Notes under the pieces: generated by a model
Seen by the model: only the letters and a program-made list of their open reading frames with translations
Told to the model about the DNA's origin: nothing
Database searches by the model: none
Program-made: the position numbers and the translations under genes
Shown: piece after piece, positions 9,665 through 19,260 of the stretch
Layout: each line of letters begins with the position of its first letter
How positions within the stretch are numbered: position 1 is the stretch's first letter
Source of the DNA: Flavobacteriales bacterium
GTDB lineage: Bacteria; Bacteroidota; Bacteroidia; Flavobacteriales_F; PHOS-HE28
Length of the DNA: 64,000 nucleotides
Assembly (NCBI GenBank): GCA_016703005.1
Contig: JADJCX010000002.1
Coordinates: forward strand, 287,842-351,841
Reading direction: 5' to 3'

Positions 9665-10243
9665 TTAGTTCATTTCTGGGTCAATGGGCTGTCCGAAAGA
9701 GGGCAGCACCTCGCGCGATTCCTGTTCAGCCGCCGTGCTGATCTCCTGACACTTGTCGAAGAGACGGTGAAAGGGGCGCAGGAACCGGAAGCTGTCATCG
9801 TTGAAGTACTCTGCCCAGCCTTTGGTGACCATGCTCTTGATCAGTTTGCGCAAGTCGCCTTCGTCGTCCACTTCCACAGCGCGCATGTGGGCCTTGTAGC
9901 GGTCGCTCTTCAGGTGAGGAAGCCCGGCAACGGTGAAGCGTTCGGTGAGCAGATACTCTTCCACGGGGCGCCCTTCATTGGCAGCAGCCTCAATGAGGAT
10001 GAAGCAGAACACTGCCATTGGAGCGAGTGATGCCGCGGGTGGTGTGCCTTCCGCTGTTTCGGTGTGGAAGTAGAAGAAGTCGCGCGGGTGGCGCATCAGG
10101 TTCAAACCAAGCGGTTCGAAGTATGCTTTGTAGTCTTCGTAGCTCTCCGCAAGCGAGGCATGCAGGGTACCTTGTTCGTGCGTGATGTAGGCACCTTGAC
10201 GAAGCTTGTCGAAGATGTCCTTCAGTTGCGGTAGGGTGTTCAT
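9665..10243 (-). CDS. MukE/JetB-like SMC complex subunit
   Basis: 192 residues from the ATG at 10243, chosen because it gives an ATGA overlap with the stop of the upstream kleisin gene. The sequence (LRQGAYITHEQGTLHASL, HPRDFFYFHTE, then a helical C-terminus ending near FRPFHRLFDKCQEI) fits a tandem winged-helix MukE/JetB subunit, which binds the kleisin and DNA. Identification rests largely on its position between a kleisin and a MukB-like ATPase, plus the size, which is in the MukE/JetB range. The start farther upstream (10411) would lie deep in the kleisin gene and is not credible. Confidence 0.75.
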   Translation of the reverse strand: MNTLPQLKDIFDKLRQGAYITHEQGTLHASLAESYEDYKAYFEPLGLNLMRHPRDFFYFHTETAEGTPPAASLAPMAVFCFILIEAAANEGRPVEEYLLTERFTVAGLPHLKSDRYKAHMRAVEVDDEGDLRKLIKSMVTKGWAEYFNDDSFRFLRPFHRLFDKCQEISTAAEQESREVLPSFGQPIDPEMN

Positions 10244-11463
10244 GCCTTGGTGATGGAAATGGTGGAGGCTTCCAATACGCCGTCCCGTGTTCGGTATTGT
10301 TTCGTTTTGCCGCTCTTGAAATCGACATCCAGTTTGGGGTCGAAAAGCAGCTTGCTCAAACCCAGCAACGCATCGGCCGTTCCTTTTTCCGGGAAGCTGG
10401 TCGTGAGCCAACCAGTGAGGTCCTTAACAGGTAATTCTTCGTTGAGGATGGTCGGCAATTCATTTAGCCAAAGCAGGCGCACGTAGTCCGGCGGGGTGTC
10501 GCTGTTCTCCGTGGTGTTCAGCAGGGGTGGAGGGATGGGCGGGTGCGAGATCACCTTCTCGATGGTCTCCCGCAACACGGCGTCGGTTGGCGGGCACTCC
10601 ACCCGTGCATTCGTGGTCTGCGTCACATAGTTGGACACCCAATCTTCCAGACGCATCTGGCGCAAGCGGCCCAAGGCCAGCGTGGCCCCGTGGGCGATCG
10701 CACTGGATCGGCGCAGCACATCGTACAGCGGTTGCAGTTCCTTACGGCTCTCGGTAAGTGTGTGGATCGCACGTCGCCGCAACACACGGATCGCCCGTTC
10801 GTTGCGCTCCACCATCGCCAATTCAACGTACACGCCTTGTTCCCGCGCTGCGCGCAGCACGATGTCGGTCTCATCGAGGGTGCTTTCCAGCAGACCGTCC
10901 ACCCGCACGATCTCCACCAAGGGATGCACGTACTGGTCCATGAGGCTGAGGATGCGCAGGTAGCGCTCGCGTACGCTCACGCTGGTGCGGTCGGCCTTGT
11001 AGCGCGCCACTTCCGCCATCACCGCACGGTGCGTGGCATCCAGATCGTCCTGCATGCGGCGCAGGGTGTGGTCCACTTCGTTGGTGGCCATTGCCACGCT
11101 CAACGAGTCGGTCGCTTCCACGCCCATGGAAATGCGCTTGCGTGCGCTTTCCAATGACGCGATGTAGCCCTGGATGATCTCCGGGCTCGTAGGCAGCGCA
11201 TCGTTGTACAGGAAGTTGAGCAATTGCAGCAAGGGCTGGCTCATCACGTAGTGGGAACTCCCTTCTTCCAATGGCACGATCACTTGCAGTTCCGTTAGGC
11301 GCTGCCACGTGGTTTCGGGCTGTTCAACCGTGGTGTCGTTGAAGGTGCGGATCAATTGGCGCACCTGCGCTTCGCTGATATCGCCCGGCTTTTGGGCAAT
11401 GGCGTGCAACAAGGGCACATGCGTGGCACAGAAGTCGAAGAAGCGTTTGGGGGTGAGCTGCAT
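10240..11463 (-). CDS. MukF/JetA-like kleisin subunit
   Basis: 407 residues, first gene of the SMC operon. The N-terminus (MQLTPKRFFDFCATHVPLLHAIA) resembles the JetA/MksF winged helix. A long helical middle (residues ~130-290) with many Arg and Glu follows, then a C-terminal winged-helix-like portion (LTGWLTTSFPEKGTADALLGLSKLLF). Kleisins bridge the two heads of the SMC dimer. The stop overlaps the next start as ATGA, which suggests translational coupling. About 137 bases separate its start from the groEL terminator hairpin. The function is assigned mainly by synteny with the SMC ATPase and the MukE-like gene. Confidence 0.75.
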   Translation of the reverse strand: MQLTPKRFFDFCATHVPLLHAIAQKPGDISEAQVRQLIRTFNDTTVEQPETTWQRLTELQVIVPLEEGSSHYVMSQPLLQLLNFLYNDALPTSPEIIQGYIASLESARKRISMGVEATDSLSVAMATNEVDHTLRRMQDDLDATHRAVMAEVARYKADRTSVSVRERYLRILSLMDQYVHPLVEIVRVDGLLESTLDETDIVLRAAREQGVYVELAMVERNERAIRVLRRRAIHTLTESRKELQPLYDVLRRSSAIAHGATLALGRLRQMRLEDWVSNYVTQTTNARVECPPTDAVLRETIEKVISHPPIPPPLLNTTENSDTPPDYVRLLWLNELPTILNEELPVKDLTGWLTTSFPEKGTADALLGLSKLLFDPKLDVDFKSGKTKQYRTRDGVLEASTISITKA

Positions 11464-11600
11464 CGGCGGATCGGCAAGACCTGCCGCGCTGTTCCGCGCG
11501 TTTCAGGCATGCGAGATTACGCCGGGATGGGCAGGAGCGAGGGCGGGAGTTTTCGACAGGTGTTGGTAACCCGACCACCACGAACAAAGTCCTAACGAAC

Positions 11601-11624
11601 AAGCCCCGACTTCCGCCGGGGCTT
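11601..11624 (-). terminator. probable groEL terminator hairpin
   Basis: AAGCCCCG at 11601-11608 pairs with CGGGGCTT at 11617-11624. It lies 25 bases beyond the groEL stop. On the minus strand the stem is followed by GTTCGTTAGG, so the T tract is weak. It separates groEL from the kleisin gene. Confidence 0.55.
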
Positions 11625-11649
11625 GCACAGTTCAGTTGAACGGATCGAC

Positions 11650-13300
<1,651 letters not shown>

Positions 13301-13312
13301 TTAAGGGAAATG

Positions 13313-13337
13313 AAAAAGGGCGATGGATGCATCGCCC
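13313..13337 (-). terminator. terminator-like hairpin between groES and groEL
   Basis: GGGCGATG at 13318-13325 pairs perfectly with CATCGCCC at 13330-13337 across a four-base loop. Read on the minus strand the stem is followed by five T (complement of AAAAA at 13313-13317), the form of an intrinsic terminator. It lies inside the 57-base gap downstream of groES and upstream of groEL, so it should reduce read-through between the two genes or process their mRNA. Confidence 0.65.
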
Positions 13338-13345
13338 AGTAGTAC

Positions 13346-13636
13346 TTAGTTGAGCACGGCGTAGATGTCGCTTTCGCGCATGATCATGTAGTCCTTGCCT
13401 TCGAGGCTGAGCTCGGTGCCGCTGTACTTGCCGTACAGGATATTGTCACCCACCTTCACGGTGAGGGGTGTCACTTTGCCGTCATCGGCCACACGGCCGG
13501 TGCCAACGGCGATAATGGTTCCGCGTTGGGGCTTTTCCTTGGCGGTATCGGGAATGAACAAACCACCCTTGGTGGTCTCTTCGGCGGCGGCGGCTTCAAC
13601 AAGCACGCGATCAGCGAGGGGCTTCACTTTGGCCAT
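13346..13636 (-). CDS. groS: 10-kDa co-chaperonin GroES
   Basis: 96 residues from the ATG at 13636. GroES caps the GroEL chamber. The sequence starts [15 protein letters not shown] and shows [18 protein letters not shown] (the mobile loop region, where the IPD triplet binds GroEL), then [14 protein letters not shown] and a final [11 protein letters not shown], all typical. It is followed by groEL after a terminator-like hairpin. Upstream of the start is a 153-base gap to secG containing a near-palindrome, CTGACAAGTCAG, near 13745, which could be a regulatory site but is unproven. No CIRCE element is seen. Confidence 0.95.
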   Translation of the reverse strand: MAKVKPLADRVLVEAAAAEETTKGGLFIPDTAKEKPQRGTIIAVGTGRVADDGKVTPLTVKVGDNILYGKYSGTELSLEGKDYMIMRESDIYAVLN

Positions 13637-13789
13637 TGTGTTGATGTTGGTTTTGGATTTGGGTCTATTGTGGGATGCCGCGACCGGCAATGAAGATGCC
13701 GTTCGGCGGATCAGGGATCCAAACTGCCATCCATTCCGGAATCCTGACAAGTCAGGCCACCGGCGGCCGATAGTCTGTCAGGTGGTCGG

Positions 13790-14125
13790 TTACTCGCTGG
13801 TCTTCGCCGAGTCCGCTGCACCAACGGTGTTCGGATCCACCTGTCCTTCCGGAAGAACCGGTTCGCTGGTGGGGATCTTTTCATCCACAGGTCCCTCACC
13901 GGTGGCTGCCGTGGAAGTTTGGGTGCCTCCGATCAAGCACAGCACCATGAGCACACCGGCCATGGTCCATGTTCCTTTCTCAAGAAAGTCGGTGGTGCGC
14001 TGCACGCCTCCGATCTGCTGAGCGCCACTGAAGCCGCTGGCCAAACCGCCGCCCTTGGGAGCTTGCATGAGTACGAACAGCCCGAGGAACGCGCACACGA
14101 GCAGAATGAGGATCGAGATGAACAT
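13790..14125 (-). CDS. secG: preprotein translocase subunit SecG
   Basis: 111 residues. SecG is the small auxiliary subunit of the SecYEG channel. It has two membrane helices: ISILILLVCAFLGLFVLMQ at the N-terminus and WTMAGVLMVLCLIGG. Between them are the characteristic QAPKGGGLASGF loop and the RTTDFLEKGTW segment. A Pro- and Glu-rich tail of about 35 residues follows, as often seen in Bacteroidota SecG. Its start lies two bases after the stop of the TPR gene, so the two are probably co-transcribed. Confidence 0.93.
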   Translation of the reverse strand: MFISILILLVCAFLGLFVLMQAPKGGGLASGFSGAQQIGGVQRTTDFLEKGTWTMAGVLMVLCLIGGTQTSTAATGEGPVDEKIPTSEPVLPEGQVDPNTVGAADSAKTSE

Positions 14126-14127
14126 GG

Positions 14128-15186
14128 TCAGCCTTCTTTTTTCTGTTTTTCCGCAGCCGCCTGCGAAAGGGCCGCGAAGTAAGCTGCTTTTTCCGGCACT
14201 TTCAACGCCAATCTGCGATAGGCTTCAGCGGCCTTCGGGAAGTTGCCCTGTTGCTCATAGATCCGGGCAAGGGTTTCCGTTACCAGGTCGGCCTGCACCC
14301 GTAGGCTTCGGCGTCCGGCTTCCTGCGGCGTGAAGAACTCCGTGCGGGGCGGTTGGCCGGGTTCGGTTTTCTTCAGGAAACGGTCGATAGTATCGCGGGT
14401 GAGGGTCGGGGAGGGGGTAGTTGAAGAAGCGGTCGGTCGCGCTGCGATAGGTTGATTTTCCTCTTCTGATGTCGCTTGATCGGCAGCCTCCGTCCGAGGG
14501 TTTCGGAGCCAATCCTCAGCGTCGCCGCTGCCCAACGTCCTGAACGGAACGATCGGTCCAGGGACTTCCGTCGCCATGTCCAACCAGTCGGTGAAGCGCA
14601 TGCGCTCGCGGATCACGGGCGGTGACTTTGGCTCGGACAAAACCGGTTCCACGGGCACAGGAGGTGGCTGATCGATCTTCGATATCGCGGGGGACGCAAC
14701 AGGTGCTGTAGGCATTTCCGCAGCGGCCTCCGTCACCAGCGATCCCAAGCTGTAGCCCGACGCAATAGCCGCTTCCAGCATCTGCTGTTCAAGGATGCGT
14801 TCCGCGATCTCGTTATCGGTCAGTGGCTCTCGAGGGATGACCGATGCTTTAGGTTCAATGACCGGCAATTCCTCGGTCACACGCTCCGCCGAAGTCCCTA
14901 ACGGCTGATCATCACGAACGACGGATAGAGTAGGAGCAGGTACTTCGCGTTCCGCGTTCCTGCCAGTTCGGTTGAACAATACTTCGCGGTCGGGCACATG
15001 TGCTGCCGCGTCGCGCAAATGCTCGCTGGCCATCACTTCGCCAAGGGCTTGTTCGCCGGAGGCCAACAGTACATGGGCACTACTGAACCATGGATGCCGT
15101 TCGGTGAGTTCACGCAAGGCGCCAAGGTCCTGCAACGCTACGCGCCCAGGTTCTTCAAGCAGGGCGGTCAGGCGAGTGCGGTCCAT
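14128..15186 (-). CDS. uncharacterised protein with C-terminal TPR-like repeat
   Basis: 352 residues. The N-terminus (LTALLEEPGRVALQDLGALRE, then RHPWFSSAHVLLA) resembles proteins I have seen encoded between lptE and secG in Flavobacteriales. The middle is long, Pro/Glu-rich and probably disordered. The last ~60 residues look like one TPR pair (LARIYEQQGNFPKAAEAYRRLALKVPEKAAYF). There is no signal peptide, so it is probably cytoplasmic. Function unknown; the conserved place next to SecG and LptE suggests a link to envelope biogenesis, which is inference. The spacing of two bases to secG indicates an operon. Confidence 0.65.
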   Translation of the reverse strand: MDRTRLTALLEEPGRVALQDLGALRELTERHPWFSSAHVLLASGEQALGEVMASEHLRDAAAHVPDREVLFNRTGRNAEREVPAPTLSVVRDDQPLGTSAERVTEELPVIEPKASVIPREPLTDNEIAERILEQQMLEAAIASGYSLGSLVTEAAAEMPTAPVASPAISKIDQPPPVPVEPVLSEPKSPPVIRERMRFTDWLDMATEVPGPIVPFRTLGSGDAEDWLRNPRTEAADQATSEEENQPIAARPTASSTTPSPTLTRDTIDRFLKKTEPGQPPRTEFFTPQEAGRRSLRVQADLVTETLARIYEQQGNFPKAAEAYRRLALKVPEKAAYFAALSQAAAEKQKKEG

Positions 15187-15205
15187 ATGCGATCGGAAAA
15201 TGAGT

Positions 15206-15287
15206 GGATCAGTAGATCAGATGGTCCAAGTGAAGACAGCAGAGTCGTGGTCGTGTGTCATTGTCTGATCTTCTGATTTTCTGATCC
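15206..15287. repeat. hairpin-forming ATCAGA repeats between lptE and the TPR gene
   Basis: GGATCAGTAGATCAGAT at 15206-15222 faces TCTGATCTTCTGATTTTCTGATCC ending at 15287, so the two arms can pair imperfectly. Each arm is a run of a 7-9 base motif close to ATCAGAA. The element fills the gap between the lptE stop and the start of the downstream gene. It parallels the short-period inverted repeat after tgt. Confidence 0.5.
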
Positions 15288-15785
15288 TTACCAGTTGCCC
15301 AATGTGCGATCGAAGATATCCTGCGCCAGTTGCTTGCTGATCTCTTCCACCAGTGCGGTCTCCACGGAGCCGAGATCCTGTGTGCTGTTGTAATCGGCGA
15401 AGCGGCTCACGTTGAACTCGGTGTCTTTGGTCTTGTCAGTGGCGTTCGTATAGCGAACAGTGATCGAGATCGTCAGCCGGTTCAAGGCGGCGGTTTCGTT
15501 GGCCTGGATGGCGACGGGTTGAACGTCGTAGCCAGTGATGGACCCGGAGAACTGCACATCGCCGTTCTTCCGCTGTTGGTCCAACGGTGTTTGTGCCTGA
15601 AGCAGGTCGCGCAGGATCTCAGTGAACGTCTGCGCGCTCTGGGCACTGCTCAGCGGTGCCTTCGCTTCGAACTGGTCCACGCTGAAAGTCTTGGCGGTTC
15701 CGACACTGGCGGGCGGCGTGAAACTGTAGCTCACCGTGCAGCCGGCCAATGCCAGCGCTGTCGCTATCAACACCAGCTTCCTCAC
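15288..15785 (-). CDS. LptE-like lipoprotein
   Basis: 165 residues from a GTG start at 15785 that overlaps the stop of the sigma-54 activator gene (GTGA). The N-terminus is a lipoprotein signal (LVLIATALALAGC, Cys at ~16). The mature part begins TVSYSFTPPASV and later has GSITGYDVQPVAIQ and LTISITVRYTN, the pattern of Bacteroidota LptE-family proteins. LptE plugs the LptD barrel that inserts LPS in the outer membrane. It sits in a leftward run after miaB and the activator gene. The family call is good; its role here is by analogy. Confidence 0.82.
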   Translation of the reverse strand: MRKLVLIATALALAGCTVSYSFTPPASVGTAKTFSVDQFEAKAPLSSAQSAQTFTEILRDLLQAQTPLDQQRKNGDVQFSGSITGYDVQPVAIQANETAALNRLTISITVRYTNATDKTKDTEFNVSRFADYNSTQDLGSVETALVEEISKQLAQDIFDRTLGNW

Positions 15786-16999
15786 TTGATCTCGTACTCT
15801 TTGATCTTGCGGTAAAGCGTGCGCTCACTGATGCCCAGTTCCTCGGCTGCGTATTTGCGACGGCCGCGGTGTTTAGCGATGGCCTTTCGGATCAGCTCCT
15901 TTTCCTTGTCGGTGATGCTCAACGATTCCTCCACCTCTTGATGATGCACATCCTGGGTTCCGGCACCAGCGCGTTGAGGCAGTTGTATCCGCATCGGTGC
16001 ATCCTCGTTCGTTTGCGGCGGCAGATAAATCTCACCACCGTAAACCGGTGATGGCGCTGAAGGCAATGCCTGCCCTTGTGTCAACGAAAGCACTTGGGCT
16101 TTCAAGGCGTTCAGGTCGTTCTTCAGGTCGAAGAGGAATTTGTAGATCAGTTCGCGCTCGTGCGCCCCGTCCATTCCCATGGATCCGGGACCAGCCAAGG
16201 CCGGCAGGTTCGTGGGGCCATCGGCAGGTATGTAGCTCTTTAGTGTTTCGCCGCTGATCGTACGCACCTGCTCGATCACGCTCATCTGTTCCACGATGTT
16301 GCGCAGTTGGCGCACATTGCCCGGCCACCGGTAACCCTCCATCAAGGCCAACGCTTCGTCCGTGAGAATGAGCGGCTGTGTCCTGTACTTCTCCGCTGTG
16401 TCCTGTGCGAACTTCCGGAACAGCAAGTGGATGTCTTTGCGCCGTTCGCGCAGTGGGGGCACGGTGATCGGCACTGTGTTCAAACGGTAGTACAGGTCCT
16501 CGCGGAATGTGTGCTTGGCAATGGCCTCCAACATGTTCACGTTGGTGGCGGCCACTACGCGCACGTTGGTCTTCTGCGCCTTGCTGCTGCCCACGCGGAT
16601 GAATTCGCCGGTCTCCAACACGCGCAGCAAACGCACCTGCGTGGTCAACGGTAGCTCGCCCACTTCATCCAGGAAAAGCGTTCCTCCGTCGGCTGTTTCG
16701 AAATAGCCTTTGCGTGAATCGTGAGCACCGGTGAAGGCGCCTTTCTCGTGCCCGAACAATTCGCTATCGATAGTGCCTTCCGGGATGGCGCCGCAGTTAA
16801 CGGCGAAGTAGCTCTGGTGCTTTCGGGCGCTGTTGGCGTGGATGATCTTCGGGATCACCTCCTTGCCACTGCCGCTCTCACCCGTAATGAGTGCCGACAG
16901 GTCGGTTGGGCCTACTTGTGCAGCGATCTCCACGGCGCGGTCCAGCAGCGGGCTGGTGCCGATGATGCCGAAACGTTGTTTGATCGGTTGGATGTTCAT
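15782..16999 (-). CDS. sigma-54-dependent transcriptional activator, AAA+ and Fis domains only
   Basis: 405 residues. The AAA+ domain fills about residues 12-250, with Walker A GESGSGKE, the sigma-54 contact loop GAFTGAHDS, Walker B-type TLFLDEVGELP and the sensor region YRWPGNVRQLRN. The C-terminal 50 residues are a Fis-type helix-turn-helix (AKHRGRRKYAAEELGISERTL). There is no N-terminal receiver, GAF or PAS domain, so activity must be set by abundance, another protein or nucleotide state. The linker (250-350) is Pro/Gln-rich. It is immediately adjacent to miaB upstream and overlaps lptE downstream by four bases. It may control its own operon or a distant sigma-54 regulon. Confidence 0.9.
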   Translation of the reverse strand: MNIQPIKQRFGIIGTSPLLDRAVEIAAQVGPTDLSALITGESGSGKEVIPKIIHANSARKHQSYFAVNCGAIPEGTIDSELFGHEKGAFTGAHDSRKGYFETADGGTLFLDEVGELPLTTQVRLLRVLETGEFIRVGSSKAQKTNVRVVAATNVNMLEAIAKHTFREDLYYRLNTVPITVPPLRERRKDIHLLFRKFAQDTAEKYRTQPLILTDEALALMEGYRWPGNVRQLRNIVEQMSVIEQVRTISGETLKSYIPADGPTNLPALAGPGSMGMDGAHERELIYKFLFDLKNDLNALKAQVLSLTQGQALPSAPSPVYGGEIYLPPQTNEDAPMRIQLPQRAGAGTQDVHHQEVEESLSITDKEKELIRKAIAKHRGRRKYAAEELGISERTLYRKIKEYEIK

Positions 17000-18418
17000 T
17001 CAAGCGATGGATAATGGCTCCATGGCCGCGGGGTAAGGGATCACAGCGATCACTTCTCCCTTCAGCGAAGCGGCCGTACCGCTCAAGATCCGGACCCTCA
17101 CGAAATCGCCTGCCTTTATTTCAGTCGCCCCACTGCCGCGCGGTACGATCACTGTCGTGTACTGATCGTCCCGTCCGTACATGAATTCTGCGCTGCGTTT
17201 GCTCTCCCCTTCCACCAGCACAACGCGCTCCTCGCCAACGGCATTGCGGCGCAGGTCGCCAGCTGTACTGTTCAGTTTCGCGATCACTTCTTGCAAGCGA
17301 CGGCTCTTCACTTCTTCAGGCACATCATCGGGATACTTGCGCGCGGCCAGCGTTTTCGGGCGCTCGCTGTACTTGAACATGAAGGCCATGTCGAAGCGCA
17401 CTTCCTCCATCAGGCTCAAGGTCTGTTGGTGATCCTCTTCGGTCTCGCCACAAAAACCGGTGATGATATCGGTGCTGATGGCCGCGCCGGGCATGTGTTT
17501 GCGGATGCTTGCGATCCGCTCCAAGTACCACTCCCGCGTGTAGCCGCGGTTCATGCGTTTCAGCACTTCGCTGCTACCGCTCTGCACAGGCAGGTGTACG
17601 TACTTGCAGATGTTGGCGTAGCGCGCCATTACAACCAGCACTCTGTCGGTCATGTCCTTCGGATGACTGGTGCTGTAGCGCACGCGCAGGGCAGGGGAGA
17701 CTTCGGCCACCATGGACAGGAGATCGGCGAAATCGACGCTGCCGAGGTCGTTGGCCACTGGCTGTTGGCCATTGGCCAATAGCTCCTTCTCGGTCCACTT
17801 GTAGCTGTCCACATTCTGCCCCAGAAGTGTCACCTCCCTGTATCCTTTCGCCACCAATTGTTTGCACTCTTCCACAATGGAATGCGGATCGCGGCTGCGT
17901 TCGCGGCCACGGGTGAAGGGTACCACGCAGAACGCGCACATGTTGTCGCAGCCGCGCATGATCGTAACAAAGGCCGTCACGCCATTGCTGTCCAGTCGCA
18001 CCGGCTCTATTTCGGCGTAGGTCTCTTCGCGGCTCAGCAGCACGTTCACTGCTTTCTGGCCGCTTTCCACTTCATCCAGCAGCAACGGCAAACTGCGGTA
18101 GGCATCGGGGCCTACCACCAGGTCAACGACCTTCTTCTTCACAAGCAGATCCTCGCGCATGCGCTCGGCCATGCAGCCCAGCACGCCCACCTTCATTCCG
18201 CGCTTCTTCGCTTTCAACGCGTTCATCTCGTTGATGCGCTGCATAACGGTGTACTCGGCCTTTTCCCGGATGCTGCAGGTATTGAGCAGGACGAGATCGG
18301 CCTCCTCTGCCGTGGCTGCGGTCGTGTACCCATCCTTGGTCAGGATGCTGGCCACGATCTCGCTGTCGCTATGGTTCATCTGGCAACCGTAGCTCTCTAT
18401 GTAAACCTTCTTGCTCAC
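17000..18418 (-). CDS. miaB: tRNA-2-methylthio-N6-dimethylallyladenosine synthase MiaB
   Basis: 472 residues. MiaB is a radical-SAM enzyme that adds a methylthio group to i6A37 of tRNA. The N-terminal UPF0004 domain has its three cluster cysteines in YGCQMN, NTCSIREKAE and GCMAER. The radical-SAM motif GCDNMCAFC with VVPFTRGRERSR follows at ~150-170. A C-terminal TRAM domain comes after residue ~385. Between YKWTEKELL and SVDFADLL there is an insertion, LANGQQPVANDLG, encoded by a run of TGGCCAA-like repeats (17752-17783), which looks like a repeat element taken into the frame. The next gene begins one base after the stop. Confidence 0.95.
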   Translation of the reverse strand: MSKKVYIESYGCQMNHSDSEIVASILTKDGYTTAATAEEADLVLLNTCSIREKAEYTVMQRINEMNALKAKKRGMKVGVLGCMAERMREDLLVKKKVVDLVVGPDAYRSLPLLLDEVESGQKAVNVLLSREETYAEIEPVRLDSNGVTAFVTIMRGCDNMCAFCVVPFTRGRERSRDPHSIVEECKQLVAKGYREVTLLGQNVDSYKWTEKELLANGQQPVANDLGSVDFADLLSMVAEVSPALRVRYSTSHPKDMTDRVLVVMARYANICKYVHLPVQSGSSEVLKRMNRGYTREWYLERIASIRKHMPGAAISTDIITGFCGETEEDHQQTLSLMEEVRFDMAFMFKYSERPKTLAARKYPDDVPEEVKSRRLQEVIAKLNSTAGDLRRNAVGEERVVLVEGESKRSAEFMYGRDDQYTTVIVPRGSGATEIKAGDFVRVRILSGTAASLKGEVIAVIPYPAAMEPLSIA

Positions 18419-18502
18419 TGCCTTTGGAAAGGGGGCCGAAAGTACGGACCTTGGCAGGCCTGACGTTGTGGCATGTGAGCGGCGGGTCGACTGTCGAATA
18501 GA

Positions 18503-19260
18503 TTGCTGAAACCTTTCAAGAACGTGAACGCGACGCGCGTCCAGTACTTCCGAATTGTTCTTGGCGCGGTGACTGTCGCCGTGTCGACCTCGTTCGGGTA
18601 TTCACAACAATTGCTCGGGGTGTCGGTCGGGGTGATGGATTTTGAGCTGCGCGCTCGCAAGGGGGAGGGTCATCAGATCGCGAAGTTCGAACCAAGCCAT
18701 GGTGCTTTTCCCACTGCCACAGTGTTTTTCCGAGACAAACGGTTGACGCATTTCAACTGGTGCTTTGAAGCGATCTACTCCAGAAAGGAGTTCAGCGCGT
18801 ACTACTCCAGCGGTAGCTTGGCTGGAAGCAAGGGCGCGGAGGGAGAAGTTGTGCTGGACCTTATACACCTGTCCATCTTGCCGCAAGTGAAGCTTGGGCC
18901 CAAGGGCCGAACCTCGATCCGGTTCGGGTTCATGCACGGTGTCATCATCAAGAGCTACTTCACTGGCCGCGAATGGAATTCGTACCCGTATCAATGGAGC
19001 AGTCGGGAATTGCATGCCGAACCAGCTGAGGATTTCGTCGGTGATCTGCGGTTCCTTATTGGCTTCGGTGTGGAATTACCCGCTGGGGAGGGTATGGTGA
19101 TAACGACGATCCGTATTGGAGTCCAGCTGTTGGCCCTTTGCTCGCGCGGCAACCCTATTCGTTCGGACAGGAGTGGGGGATCCGGTTGGGCTGTGGACGC
19201 ATGATGCGGAATAGGAAAAGTTCGACACCCGTTAAGCCATCCACAGGTGATCGAAAATGA
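18503..19260 (+). CDS. predicted outer-membrane barrel protein, copy 1 (frameshifted)
   Basis: Signal-like N-terminus (IVLGAVTVAVSTSFGYSQQ) and a mature part of alternating strands (VVLDLIHLSILPQVKLG, SIRFGFMHGVI). It closely resembles the next gene in length, order and motifs (RKEF, LAGS then G-EG, GREW), so the pair arose by tandem duplication. The uninterrupted frame runs to 19204 with an unrelated tail. If one base is restored near 19100, the tail becomes DDPYWSPAVGPLLARQPYS, matching the DPYFTPAITSLL segment of copy 2, and the stop falls at 19258-19260, overlapping the next ATG as ATGA. That fit supports a sequencing deletion. No named family recognised. Confidence 0.65.

Noticed and set aside
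8072..10030. 652-residue rightward reading frame
   Set aside because: It lies antisense to the SMC and MukE-like genes. Its His/Val/Leu-rich composition is typical of an antisense shadow.
9634..11463. JetD-type nuclease in the SMC operon
   Set aside because: All reading frames on both strands between groEL and DUF3817 are accounted for by the three genes. No Toprim-like sequence is seen.
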